Shown one piece after another: positions 1 to 5,376 of a stretch of 5,811 nucleotides of DNA. The position numbers were made by a program, and so were the translations under genes. Origin of the DNA: JBBDMX01 sp038241095 (GTDB taxonomy: Bacteria > Planctomycetota > Phycisphaerae > Phycisphaerales > Phycisphaeraceae); contig JBBRGB010000221.1 of assembly GCA_038241095.1 (NCBI GenBank), forward strand, positions 1 to 5,811, in the 5' to 3' direction. A model generated the notes under the pieces. That model did no database searches. It had not been told where the DNA came from and saw nothing but the letters and a program-made list of their open reading frames with translations. The number at the start of each line of letters is the position of its first letter. Position 1 is the stretch's first letter.

Positions 1-1566
1 GCCATCGCCCAAGCGCATCGCAAAAGCATGGCGGGACTGGATGCGACTCTGCCGACGCTGGTGAAAATCGCCCAAGCCGAGGGCCAGCATCCACTGCTGC
101 TGCAGGCTGCGGTGTCGGCCATCATCGAACTTGACGGTCGCGAGAGTTTAGAAAAGACCCATCACGGCAACCTGCTGCTTGCCCTCAACAAAAGCGGCGA
201 AGTGGATATCGTTCTCCTGACCGACCCGGCGCTGGCATGGTGGAATGTCCCGGCTGCCCGCGGCATCTGGCAGGAACGCCTCAAGGATGCCGGCGTTTTG
301 GAGGCCGTGCGCATTAGCGCCATCGAATCACTTGCCTTGACCAACGCCACCGAAGCCATCGAACCGCTGACGCAAGTGGCCGTGGACGCTGACGCCTCAC
401 CCACGTTACGACTGGCGGCGGGACGGGCCTTGGGCACGCTGGCGAAATCCGGTTTGCTCAAAGAGGCCCGGGCCTTGGCGGGGCAAGGGGAAACCGATCA
501 ACTCATCGCCGCTTCGATGCTGCAAAACCACAGCGACGCCGACGCGGTGAAACTGCTTTCAGACTTGGCCGCGACCGCTCCGCCGCCCGCCCAAGCCTTG
601 GCGCTGCAACGCCTGCTGGCCTTGGACGCCACGCACATCACCCCCGCGATGGCGGACAAGCTCGTCGTCAGCCTCGATGCCAATGTTCGGCTCTTGATCG
701 CCCGCGCCGCGGCCGCCCCCGAAACCGCCGTCGGCGTCGCCATGCTCGGCAAACTCCTCGACGACCACGACCCAACCACGCGCATGTTCGCCCGTGAGGC
801 CTTGGTCGCCTTGGCGCAAAAACCCGCCCTGCGGCCCGCGGTAGAAACGGCCATCGTCACCGCTCTTGCGGACACCGATGCCGCGCATTGGCGGAGCCTG
901 GAGCAGGCCGGTTTTGTCGCCGGGGCCTTGGACATGGAAGCCACCGCCCCGCGATTGCAGGAACTGATGCGAGACAACCGCTTCGAAGTGCGACTCGCCG
1001 CCTTGGTGGGCCTGCGTCGGTTGGCCTTACCCGACACGCTGCCAGCGCTTTTTTCCCGCGCCCAGGAAGTCACCCAGACCATCCAGAAGCAGCACGGCAT
1101 CACCCCCGCCCACATCAGCCAGAACGAAGCCGAGATGTCCCAGCTTTTCCAATTCTTCGGCCTGATGAAATACGCCCCGGCTGAGAGCCTGGCGATGAGC
1201 TATCTGCCCAAGAGCATAGTGCTGCCTCCCGAAGCCCGCGCCGCGGCCGTGTGGTACCTGGGCCTGCTGCACAGCGATGAAAGCGGGAACAAACTCGCGG
1301 GCATGTTCGCCTCGCGCTTAAGCGATCTAAGCCCCATGAACCCGGAGCATCAGCTTGTGCGCCGCATGTCCGCCGTGGGCATCGGCAGGCTCAAGGCCAA
1401 GGGGCAACTCAAGACTCTGCGCAAGTTTTATCAAGAGGAAAACGCCACCGGCGACATCGGCGGGGCGTGCCGCTGGGCCATCATGCGCATCGCCGGCGAA
1501 GAACTCCCGCCCCAGGAAATCATCATCGAAGACCAGCGCGGCTGGTTCCTCGAACCACTGAAGTAA
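1..1566 (+). CDS. HEAT-repeat protein, C-terminal part (5' end outside window)
   Basis: The reading frame is open from base 1, and the first Met (base 28) sits inside a repeat-like helix, so the true start is almost certainly upstream; 521 residues are visible. The protein is a run of amphipathic helix pairs rich in Ala and Leu, with recurring patterns such as VRISAIESLAL, LRLAAGRALGTLA, TRMFAREALVALA and VRLAALVGLRRLALP, typical of HEAT/armadillo-like alpha solenoids. Such solenoids are protein-binding scaffolds. In Planctomycetota and relatives they often form the C-terminal part of large secreted or membrane-bound proteins that can also carry dehydrogenase or cytochrome c domains. No CxxCH haem motif or membrane segment is visible here, and the chain ends in WFLEPLK. 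The specific function is unknown because the N-terminal domain is missing. The stop codon lies 5 nt before the thioesterase gene, suggesting one operon. Confidence 0.85.
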   Translation, partial: AIAQAHRKSMAGLDATLPTLVKIAQAEGQHPLLLQAAVSAIIELDGRESLEKTHHGNLLLALNKSGEVDIVLLTDPALAWWNVPAARGIWQERLKDAGVLEAVRISAIESLALTNATEAIEPLTQVAVDADASPTLRLAAGRALGTLAKSGLLKEARALAGQGETDQLIAASMLQNHSDADAVKLLSDLAATAPPPAQALALQRLLALDATHITPAMADKLVVSLDANVRLLIARAAAAPETAVGVAMLGKLLDDHDPTTRMFAREALVALAQKPALRPAVETAIVTALADTDAAHWRSLEQAGFVAGALDMEATAPRLQELMRDNRFEVRLAALVGLRRLALPDTLPALFSRAQEVTQTIQKQHGITPAHISQNEAEMSQLFQFFGLMKYAPAESLAMSYLPKSIVLPPEARAAAVWYLGLLHSDESGNKLAGMFASRLSDLSPMNPEHQLVRRMSAVGIGRLKAKGQLKTLRKFYQEENATGDIGGACRWAIMRIAGEELPPQEIIIEDQRGWFLEPLK

Positions 1567-1571
1567 AGCCC

Positions 1572-1991
1572 ATGATCTCCGCATCGACCGACCAATCCCA
1601 GACACCCATCACCCAAACGCAAATCGAAGTCCGCGTCCGCTACTGTGAATGCGACCCCATGAACGTCGCCCATCACAGCGTTTACCCGGTCTGGATGGAA
1701 ATGGCCCGCACGGAACTGCTCCGCCAGCGCGGCATCCGCTACCGCGACCTCGAAGCACAAGGCATGCTCATCATGGTCGCCCGCCTGGCCCTGCGCTATC
1801 GCAAGCCGGCCCACTACGATGATCTCCTGAACATCGAAATCGAAGTGTTGCCCAGCGCCGGGGTGAAGCTCCAACACCACTACCGCGTGTTGCGCGATGG
1901 TGAACTCATCGCCCAAGCCGATACCACGGTCGTCTGCACCACCCGCCAGGGCAAGCTCCTGCCCGTGCCCGATTTCCTCCTCTCGCGCTGA
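1572..1991 (+). CDS. Acyl-CoA thioesterase, hotdog fold (4HBT/YbgC-like)
   Basis: The gene encodes a 139-residue protein, the usual size for a single-domain hotdog thioesterase that hydrolyses acyl-CoA (or acyl-ACP) thioesters in the cytoplasm. The family signature is clear: beta strand EVRVRYCECD (residues 19-28), then NVAHHSVYPVWMEMAR (31-46) and a Leu-rich helix to Gly54. Asp28 occupies the place of the catalytic Asp of the 4-hydroxybenzoyl-CoA thioesterase family. The rest forms the expected strands (MLIMVARLALRYRKPAHYDD, then LNIEIEVL and LQHHYRVLRDGELIAQADTTVVCT). The ATG at 1572 is chosen because it lies 5 nt after the preceding stop and about 17 residues before the first strand. An in-frame ATG at 1467 would overlap the HEAT gene and add an Arg/His-rich stretch foreign to the family. 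There is no good Shine-Dalgarno sequence, so translational coupling to the upstream gene is likely. The substrate cannot be told from sequence. Confidence 0.92.
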   Translation: MISASTDQSQTPITQTQIEVRVRYCECDPMNVAHHSVYPVWMEMARTELLRQRGIRYRDLEAQGMLIMVARLALRYRKPAHYDDLLNIEIEVLPSAGVKLQHHYRVLRDGELIAQADTTVVCTTRQGKLLPVPDFLLSR

Positions 1992-1993
1992 AC

Positions 1994-2111
1994 GCCGTCG
2001 GAGCCGAGAGGCGCAAGCCCCCGGCCGATCGTTGCTCGTCACTCGAAGTACCTTGCGTGTTTCCGCCACTTGCCCTTCGACCACGAGCTTGCGCCTTGCG
2101 GTTCCGACGGC
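1994..2111. repeat. 118-bp imperfect palindrome between convergent genes
   Basis: The arms at 1994-2018 and 2087-2111 are inverted repeats matching at 22 of 25 positions. Two of the three differences would be G-U wobbles in a plus-strand RNA, leaving one true mismatch. The outermost 9 bp (GCCGTCGGA / TCCGACGGC) are perfect. A second, nested pair lies inside: GCTCGT at 2034-2039 with ACGAGC at 2083-2088, and TCGAAG at 2043-2048 with CTTCGA at 2075-2080. The left arm also contains GGC-GCAA-GCC (2010-2019), a mini-hairpin with a GNRA tetraloop. The element fills the gap exactly, starting 2 nt after the thioesterase stop and ending 4 nt before the transporter stop. It could fold in transcripts of either strand and protect or end both messages, although no T-tract follows. 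It resembles REP/BIME or MITE-type dispersed elements; copy number cannot be judged from one window. Confidence 0.75.
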
Positions 2112-2115
2112 TGGA

Positions 2116-3486
2116 CTACGGCAACAGCGATTTGCCCTTGAGCTGTCGTCCCAGCATCACAAAGCCCACTTCACTCAAGGCGGCAACCGCCGCGGTGACC
2201 ATGAACACCCACACCCCGATGCCGCCCCACCCCGGCCAGTGCAGCCCGAAAAACGTTCCCTCCCCCGCTGGCCAGCCTTCGTACAGCGCCATGCCCAAGA
2301 GTGGCACGATCGCCCCGCGAATGCCTGTCAAAGTCACGTGGATGCCCATGTAAACCGCCACCATGTGCCGGTCGGCGAAATCATTGTGCCCAAGATTCCA
2401 CGCCAGCATCCCACCGCCCCGCACCACGCCCTGAATCACCCGCCCCACATACAGCAGCGGCAGCAACCCCGTCATCAGAATGAAGAAATTGCTCAACTGA
2501 TCGACGATCCAGATGCTCCCCTGCTTGGAGCGAAAACTGACGATGTGAACCTTGTCCAGATGCCGCGCCCACATGGGCAGGGTGATCGTCGCCACCAACA
2601 TGGGGATGGCCGTGGATAGAACGATGGAAAGCAGGTAGCTGCCGAAGGTCTGGGCGATGATGTAGATGATGACCGTCTCGCTCATCATGTTGGCCCCACC
2701 AGCCGTGAACTGGAGGATCATGTAATTGCGAAAGAGGCGATCCTGCCGCAGCACGCTCCAGAAGTCTCCCTGGCGCGGGGTGCGGTCGTATTCATAAACT
2801 GGGTTGGGCGAGCCGTGGGGTTGGGGCCTGGCGTTTTCGGACAGTTCGTGGCGAAGGATTTCCTTTTCCCCCCGCAGTCGCACACGGGAAAAGGCGATCA
2901 CGCCGATCAAGGCGATCAACGTGCTGGCCGGGTAAATGAGGCGGAATAGTTGTGGCTGACTGTCGAGCAAGGCGTAACCCGCCAGGGGCACGCCAGCGAT
3001 GATGAGGCTGTTGAGCAGTGCCAGCCGCCCGGTGATGCTGGCGCGGACGGAGCGGGGGTAATTGTTGCGCCAGACCGTGCTGCGCAGGGTCACGATCCCC
3101 GCCAGCAGACAGCGCGAAAGCACCATCAACCCCGTCAACAGCCACGGCCCGCTGGGATGCTCCGTGGGCAACAGGGCGATGGCGGCAATGGAAATCAGCG
3201 TGGCGATTTGCAGAACATTGATGCTGCGAATCTTGCCCCGTCCCCGCGCCAGCCTGGCCCAGATGAAACTGGTGAGGTTGGCGAACATGGGCGCGGCACT
3301 GAGGATGCCGTAAACCAGCGGCGAAACATCAAACGCCTTGACCGCCAGCACCCCGATGACCCCGCCTTCGACCATGCCCACCGCCACGGGCATGGTCAGC
3401 GTGGTCACCAGTTCATGGGCATAACTCTGGCGCGTGATCCAAGGCTGGGCCTTGGGTGACAGGGAGTGGAAAAAACGGGCAAGCAT
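2116..3486 (-). CDS. Major facilitator superfamily transporter
   Basis: The gene encodes a 456-residue polytopic inner-membrane protein, a normal MFS length. Hydrophobic segments fall at roughly residues 30-50, 57-78, 90-107, 115-134, 155-173 and 182-200. A polar cytoplasmic loop follows (about 201-250, rich in Arg, Glu and Pro), then a second half with segments near 255-280, 283-305, 328-350, 375-402 and 421-446. The two-halves-plus-central-loop plan fits MFS. Charged motifs between helices include WARLARGRGK (76-85) and WRNNYPRSVRASITGRL (139-155); the latter is a conserved-looking Arg-rich loop. There is no signal peptide, and the substrate cannot be inferred. The ATG at 3486 is the only sensible start, though it lacks a clear Shine-Dalgarno. 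The gene is divergent from the GntR-type regulator, which makes regulation by it plausible. A terminator-like hairpin lies in its presumed leader. It converges on the thioesterase across the palindrome. Confidence 0.9.
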   Translation of the reverse strand: MLARFFHSLSPKAQPWITRQSYAHELVTTLTMPVAVGMVEGGVIGVLAVKAFDVSPLVYGILSAAPMFANLTSFIWARLARGRGKIRSINVLQIATLISIAAIALLPTEHPSGPWLLTGLMVLSRCLLAGIVTLRSTVWRNNYPRSVRASITGRLALLNSLIIAGVPLAGYALLDSQPQLFRLIYPASTLIALIGVIAFSRVRLRGEKEILRHELSENARPQPHGSPNPVYEYDRTPRQGDFWSVLRQDRLFRNYMILQFTAGGANMMSETVIIYIIAQTFGSYLLSIVLSTAIPMLVATITLPMWARHLDKVHIVSFRSKQGSIWIVDQLSNFFILMTGLLPLLYVGRVIQGVVRGGGMLAWNLGHNDFADRHMVAVYMGIHVTLTGIRGAIVPLLGMALYEGWPAGEGTFFGLHWPGWGGIGVWVFMVTAAVAALSEVGFVMLGRQLKGKSLLP

Positions 3487-3548
3487 GGGCGGCGTACTCT
3501 ACCCGCAAACCCAAACGCGCAACCAACAGGGCTCGAACCAACGGGTAG

Positions 3549-3567
3549 AAAAAAGCCCAAAGTGGGC
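3549..3567 (-). terminator. Intrinsic-terminator-like hairpin upstream of the MFS gene
   Basis: Read on the minus strand this is GCCCA-CTT-TGGGC followed directly by six Ts: stem 3567-3563 with 3559-3555, T-run 3554-3549. It is shaped like a short rho-independent terminator and acts only in the minus direction. It lies 63-81 nt upstream of the transporter ATG, with no minus-strand gene before it in the window. It could therefore end a small RNA or act as an attenuator in the transporter leader. The stem is only 5 bp, so activity is uncertain. Confidence 0.5.
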
Positions 3568-3685
3568 GCTGCCAGCCTGATAATCGAGGCGGTGGTAACC
3601 GATTAAGCTTCCTCGGAACTGGGCTGGACCCTTGGGTCGCTGTGCCTTGGCCCACGACTGGCGGAGATGACTCCGGCCATCCGAG
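3568..3685 (-). other. Candidate structured leader or small RNA ahead of the MFS gene
   Basis: Several hairpins can be drawn on the minus strand just before the terminator-like stem. A closing pair CTCGG/CCGAG (3685-3681 with 3616-3612) encloses two hairpins. One is an 8-bp stem with one bulged base (3659-3666 with 3671-3679). The other has an inner GACC/GGTC stem with a 4-nt loop (3627-3638) inside an outer GGGC/GCCC pair (3621-3624 with 3650-3653). A third stem pairs TAATCG with CGATTA (3581-3586 with 3600-3605). No riboswitch or known RNA family was recognised, and the promoter on this strand is weak (TATCAT at 3718-3713 without a good -35). GC-rich DNA gives chance hairpins, so this is tentative. 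Confidence 0.25.
3643..3665 (+). repeat. 23-bp direct repeat, copy 1
   Basis: This copy matches 4968-4990 at 22 of 23 positions in the same orientation (both begin TGCCTTGGCCCACG and end CTGGCGGA). The likeness resumes after a 5-base insertion here, with CTCCGG at 3671-3676 corresponding to 4991-4996. The two copies bracket the regulator gene together with its promoter. It may be a dispersed intergenic repeat or the trace of a duplication. Confidence 0.7.
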
Positions 3686-3759
3686 TGCGTTCATGGGCGG
3701 AAGAACGTACAAATGATAAAAGTCCCCAACTGATAATCTTTTGCATTACCCGATTTTTC

Positions 3760-3787
3760 TTGACTCCCACGAGAAGGATGTTATACT
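3760..3787 (+). promoter_or_regulatory. Sigma-70-type promoter of the regulator gene
   Basis: A -35 box TTGACT (3760-3765) is followed after 16 bp by TATACT (3782-3787). TG at 3779-3780 precedes it by one base, giving an extended -10. Each hexamer differs from consensus at one position. Transcription would begin near 3793-3795, so the TTG at 3788 cannot be the translation start of this transcript, and the ATG codons at 3806 and 3830 are left as candidates. Confidence 0.7.
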
Positions 3788-3793
3788 TTGCAT

Positions 3794-3824
3794 TGCCACC
3801 ACGATATGGTAAAACATGGCGGCA
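3794..3824. promoter_or_regulatory. Candidate operator palindrome at the regulator start site
   Basis: Half-sites TGCCACCA (3794-3801) and TGGCGGCA (3817-3824) are inverted repeats matching at 7 of 8 positions, separated by 15 bp. A smaller overlapping palindrome, ACCA-N5-TGGT, covers 3798-3810. The site covers the predicted transcription start of the GntR-type gene, the position expected for autorepression by a dimeric regulator. Assignment to this regulator is inference from position. Confidence 0.35.
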
Positions 3825-3829
3825 ACATT

Positions 3830-4966
3830 ATGGCTGAATCCTCCACTGACATTCGGGTTTCCCGGGCGACGATCAGCAATCATCTGCGGCGGCGGATCGT
3901 CTCGGGAGAACTGCCTTTGGGCGGACGATTGCCCAATCGACGCGAGATTACCGAGCACTTCGGGGCCAGCAGCGTCACGGTGCAGCGGGCGATGGATCGG
4001 CTGGCGCAGGATGGTTTCATTTACGCCGATGGCCCAAATGGAACGTTTGTTTCGTCGCATCCGCCCCATCTCTGCCGCTACGGGCTGGTCTTCACCGTCC
4101 AGCCCGGAGATGACAAGTGGCTGCAATATCACACGGTGATGGTCGATCAGGCACTGCGTTTTGAGCGACGACCTGAACGGCTCATTGGCATTTACTACCG
4201 CATCAATCAGAAACACGACGGTGGAAGTTATCAGGAACTCGTCAACGACCTGCACTGTGATCGCCTAGCCGGTTTGATTCTCGTGGGCAGGCCCAATGGT
4301 TTTCGTGGCACCCCCGTCACCGAAACGACCACCGTGCCCCGCGTCGCCTTGATGGAAGAGCCCGGTTCGGGGACATTGCCCGCCGTGGGACATGACACGC
4401 ACGGCTTCATCGATCAAGCATTGGATTATCTTCATGCCAACGGACGAAGTCGCATCGCCATCATCACCGGGGAAGGTCCTTCCAACGCTGATCTGGTGGA
4501 TTATTTTAAGGCCAGCGTCGCCCAACGGGGCTGGCCCCGGCATCCCTACTGGATTCAAGGCGTCAGCGTTACCAACCCCAAACTCGCCCGGAACTTGTCC
4601 TGCCTGCTGATGCACGATGGCCAGGTGGAACGGCCTGACGGGTTGATCGTCAGCGATGACAACTTGTCGGAGCATGTGGTGGCGGGGTTGCGAGACATCG
4701 GCGTCTCATCGCCCCAAGATCTTCACATCGTTGTTCACGCCAATTTCCCCGCGCCCAAGCCCAACACCATGCCCACTCAGCGCATCGGTTATGACGCCCG
4801 CCAGACCCTTGAGATTTGCTTGGACGTGTTGGATCGGCGGAAGAATCATCAGCCGGTGCCTCCGCTGACATTCGTGCCAGCGACGTCGGAACAGTTGGCG
4901 GAACCCCTGTTCAGACCTGAAATCAAACCCCGGGCGGAAGAGGCCGCTGAATTCGCCATGGTGTGA
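3830..4966 (+). CDS. Transcriptional regulator: GntR winged helix + LacI-type effector domain
   Basis: The gene encodes a 378-residue DNA-binding regulator. The N-terminus is a GntR-type winged helix-turn-helix (about residues 12-76): the helix ISNHLRRRIVSGEL, the G.RLPNRREITEHFGASSVTVQRAMDRLAQDGFI core (32-64), and the wing GPNGTFVSS (68-76). The rest (about 82-365) looks like a periplasmic-binding-protein/LacI effector domain: YGLVFTV strand, DRLAGLILVG, VPRVALMEE, HDTHGFIDQALDYLHANGRSRIAIITG (188-214) and PDGLIVSDD (269-277). This layout is that of AraR-like regulators, which usually sense sugars; the ligand here is unknown. The ATG at 3830 was chosen because it gives a short tail before the winged helix and a leader of about 36 nt from the predicted start site. 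ATG 3806 (8 residues longer) is possible, while TTG 3788 abuts the -10 box. It is transcribed divergently from the MFS gene, and an IS3 element lies directly downstream, so any former downstream partner may have been separated from it. Confidence 0.9.
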   Translation: MAESSTDIRVSRATISNHLRRRIVSGELPLGGRLPNRREITEHFGASSVTVQRAMDRLAQDGFIYADGPNGTFVSSHPPHLCRYGLVFTVQPGDDKWLQYHTVMVDQALRFERRPERLIGIYYRINQKHDGGSYQELVNDLHCDRLAGLILVGRPNGFRGTPVTETTTVPRVALMEEPGSGTLPAVGHDTHGFIDQALDYLHANGRSRIAIITGEGPSNADLVDYFKASVAQRGWPRHPYWIQGVSVTNPKLARNLSCLLMHDGQVERPDGLIVSDDNLSEHVVAGLRDIGVSSPQDLHIVVHANFPAPKPNTMPTQRIGYDARQTLEICLDVLDRRKNHQPVPPLTFVPATSEQLAEPLFRPEIKPRAEEAAEFAMV

Positions 4967-4967
4967 T

Positions 4968-4990
4968 TGCCTTGGCCCACGCCTGGCGGA
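4968..4990 (+). repeat. 23-bp direct repeat, copy 2
   Basis: This is the second copy of the sequence at 3643-3665, with one mismatch (A to C). It begins one base after the regulator stop codon and ends 45 bp before the IS orfA start. It may be the border of the IS element, target DNA beside it, or a dispersed intergenic repeat. Confidence 0.7.
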
Positions 4991-5001
4991 CTCCGGGGGC
5001 G

Positions 5002-5019
5002 GCCGGGATGATGCCCGGC
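5002..5019 (+). other. GC-rich hairpin just before the orfA ribosome-binding site
   Basis: GCCGGG-ATGATG-CCCGGC forms a 6-bp all-GC stem with a 6-nt loop, ending 4 nt before the AAGGAG box. There is no T-tract, so it is not a good terminator. Structures near the left end of insertion sequences can limit transposase expression from read-through transcripts; that role is only a guess here. Confidence 0.4.
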
Positions 5020-5023
5020 GTCC

Positions 5024-5029
5024 AAGGAG
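5024..5029 (+). promoter_or_regulatory. Shine-Dalgarno sequence of IS orfA
   Basis: AAGGAG lies 6 nt before the ATG at 5036 and fixes the orfA start. It is the only strong ribosome-binding site in the window; the resident genes lack one, consistent with orfA belonging to a mobile element. Confidence 0.8.
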
Positions 5030-5035
5030 TTTTGC

Positions 5036-5376
5036 ATGCCTTCTTCGATTCCCCGAATTTCGGAAGACCAACGTGCCGTGGCCGCGTGCCGACGGCGATT
5101 CAGCGCGTCCTTTAAGCAAGACGCTTTGCGTCTGGTGACCCACGAGGGTTACACCCTGGCCGCGGCGGCCAAGGCCGTGGGCGTGTCTGACAAGACGCTG
5201 CGTGGGTGGCGTGACAAGCTTTTGCCACCGCCGGAGCCCTGTGGCCCCCCGGGGGGGCCAGCCTCCAGGAGTTGGAGCGTGAGAACCGGCGTCTGCGCGA
5301 GGCGTTGCGCCGAGCGGAGCTGGAGCGTGAGATTTTAAAAAAAGCCACGGCTTACTTTGCGAGCCAAAGCACATGA
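5036..5376 (+). CDS. IS3-family transposase OrfA, frame broken at a C6G7 run
   Basis: Residues 19-62 (RRRFSASFKQDALRLV, then AAAAKAVGVSDKTLRGWRDKL) are the HTH_Tnp_1 helix-turn-helix that binds the IS ends. This frame then runs through CCCCCCGGGGGGG (5245-5257) into non-homologous Ser/Arg-rich residues and stops at 5338. The proper C-terminus lies in the -1 frame: LQELERENRRLREALRR, then AELEREILKKATAYFASQST, the leucine-zipper/ILKKA end typical of IS3 OrfA, stopping at TGA 5374-5376. Joined, the product would be 113 residues, normal for OrfA. The break equals loss of one base (or gain of two) in the homopolymer. Alternatively the G7 run, which sits as G|GGG|GGG in the first frame, could allow -1 slippage. 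It may thus be a disabled gene, a recoded gene or a sequencing error. The start is set by the AAGGAG box. Confidence 0.8.
5337..5343 (+). promoter_or_regulatory. A7 slippery site for OrfA-OrfB frameshifting
   Basis: Seven As read as A|AAA|AAA in the frame of the OrfA C-terminus, preceded by TT. A -1 shift here enters the frame of orfB, 30 nt upstream of its ATG. This is the standard IS3-family arrangement for making the OrfAB transposase. Confidence 0.75.

Noticed and set aside
498..1115. 205-residue open frame on the minus strand inside the HEAT gene
   Set aside because: Ser/Arg/Ala-rich with no domain pattern; an antisense shadow of a clear HEAT-repeat coding frame in GC-rich DNA.
1431..2084. 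217-residue minus-strand frame across the HEAT end, thioesterase and palindrome
   Set aside because: It is antisense to a well-supported thioesterase and runs through the palindrome; no recognisable domain.
1897..2619. 240-residue plus-strand frame over the palindrome and the MFS 3' half
   Set aside because: Pro/His/Arg-rich composition typical of a shadow frame; the opposite strand encodes a clear membrane protein.
3568..3700. SRP RNA, 6S RNA or a known riboswitch in the divergent region
   Set aside because: The conserved SRP tetraloop region and known aptamer cores were looked for by eye and not seen; only generic hairpins remain.
3413..3712. 99-residue minus-strand frame in the divergent region
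   Set aside because: It overlaps the MFS start, has no ribosome-binding site and no family resemblance, and crosses the hairpin-rich stretch.
3788..3829. TTG at 3788 as start of the regulator
   Set aside because: It directly follows the -10 box and would precede the transcription start; the added residues are not part of the winged helix.
3643..4990. The two 23-bp repeats as terminal repeats of one transposon carrying the regulator
   Set aside because: They are direct rather than inverted and no transposase lies between them, so they do not define a classical transposon.
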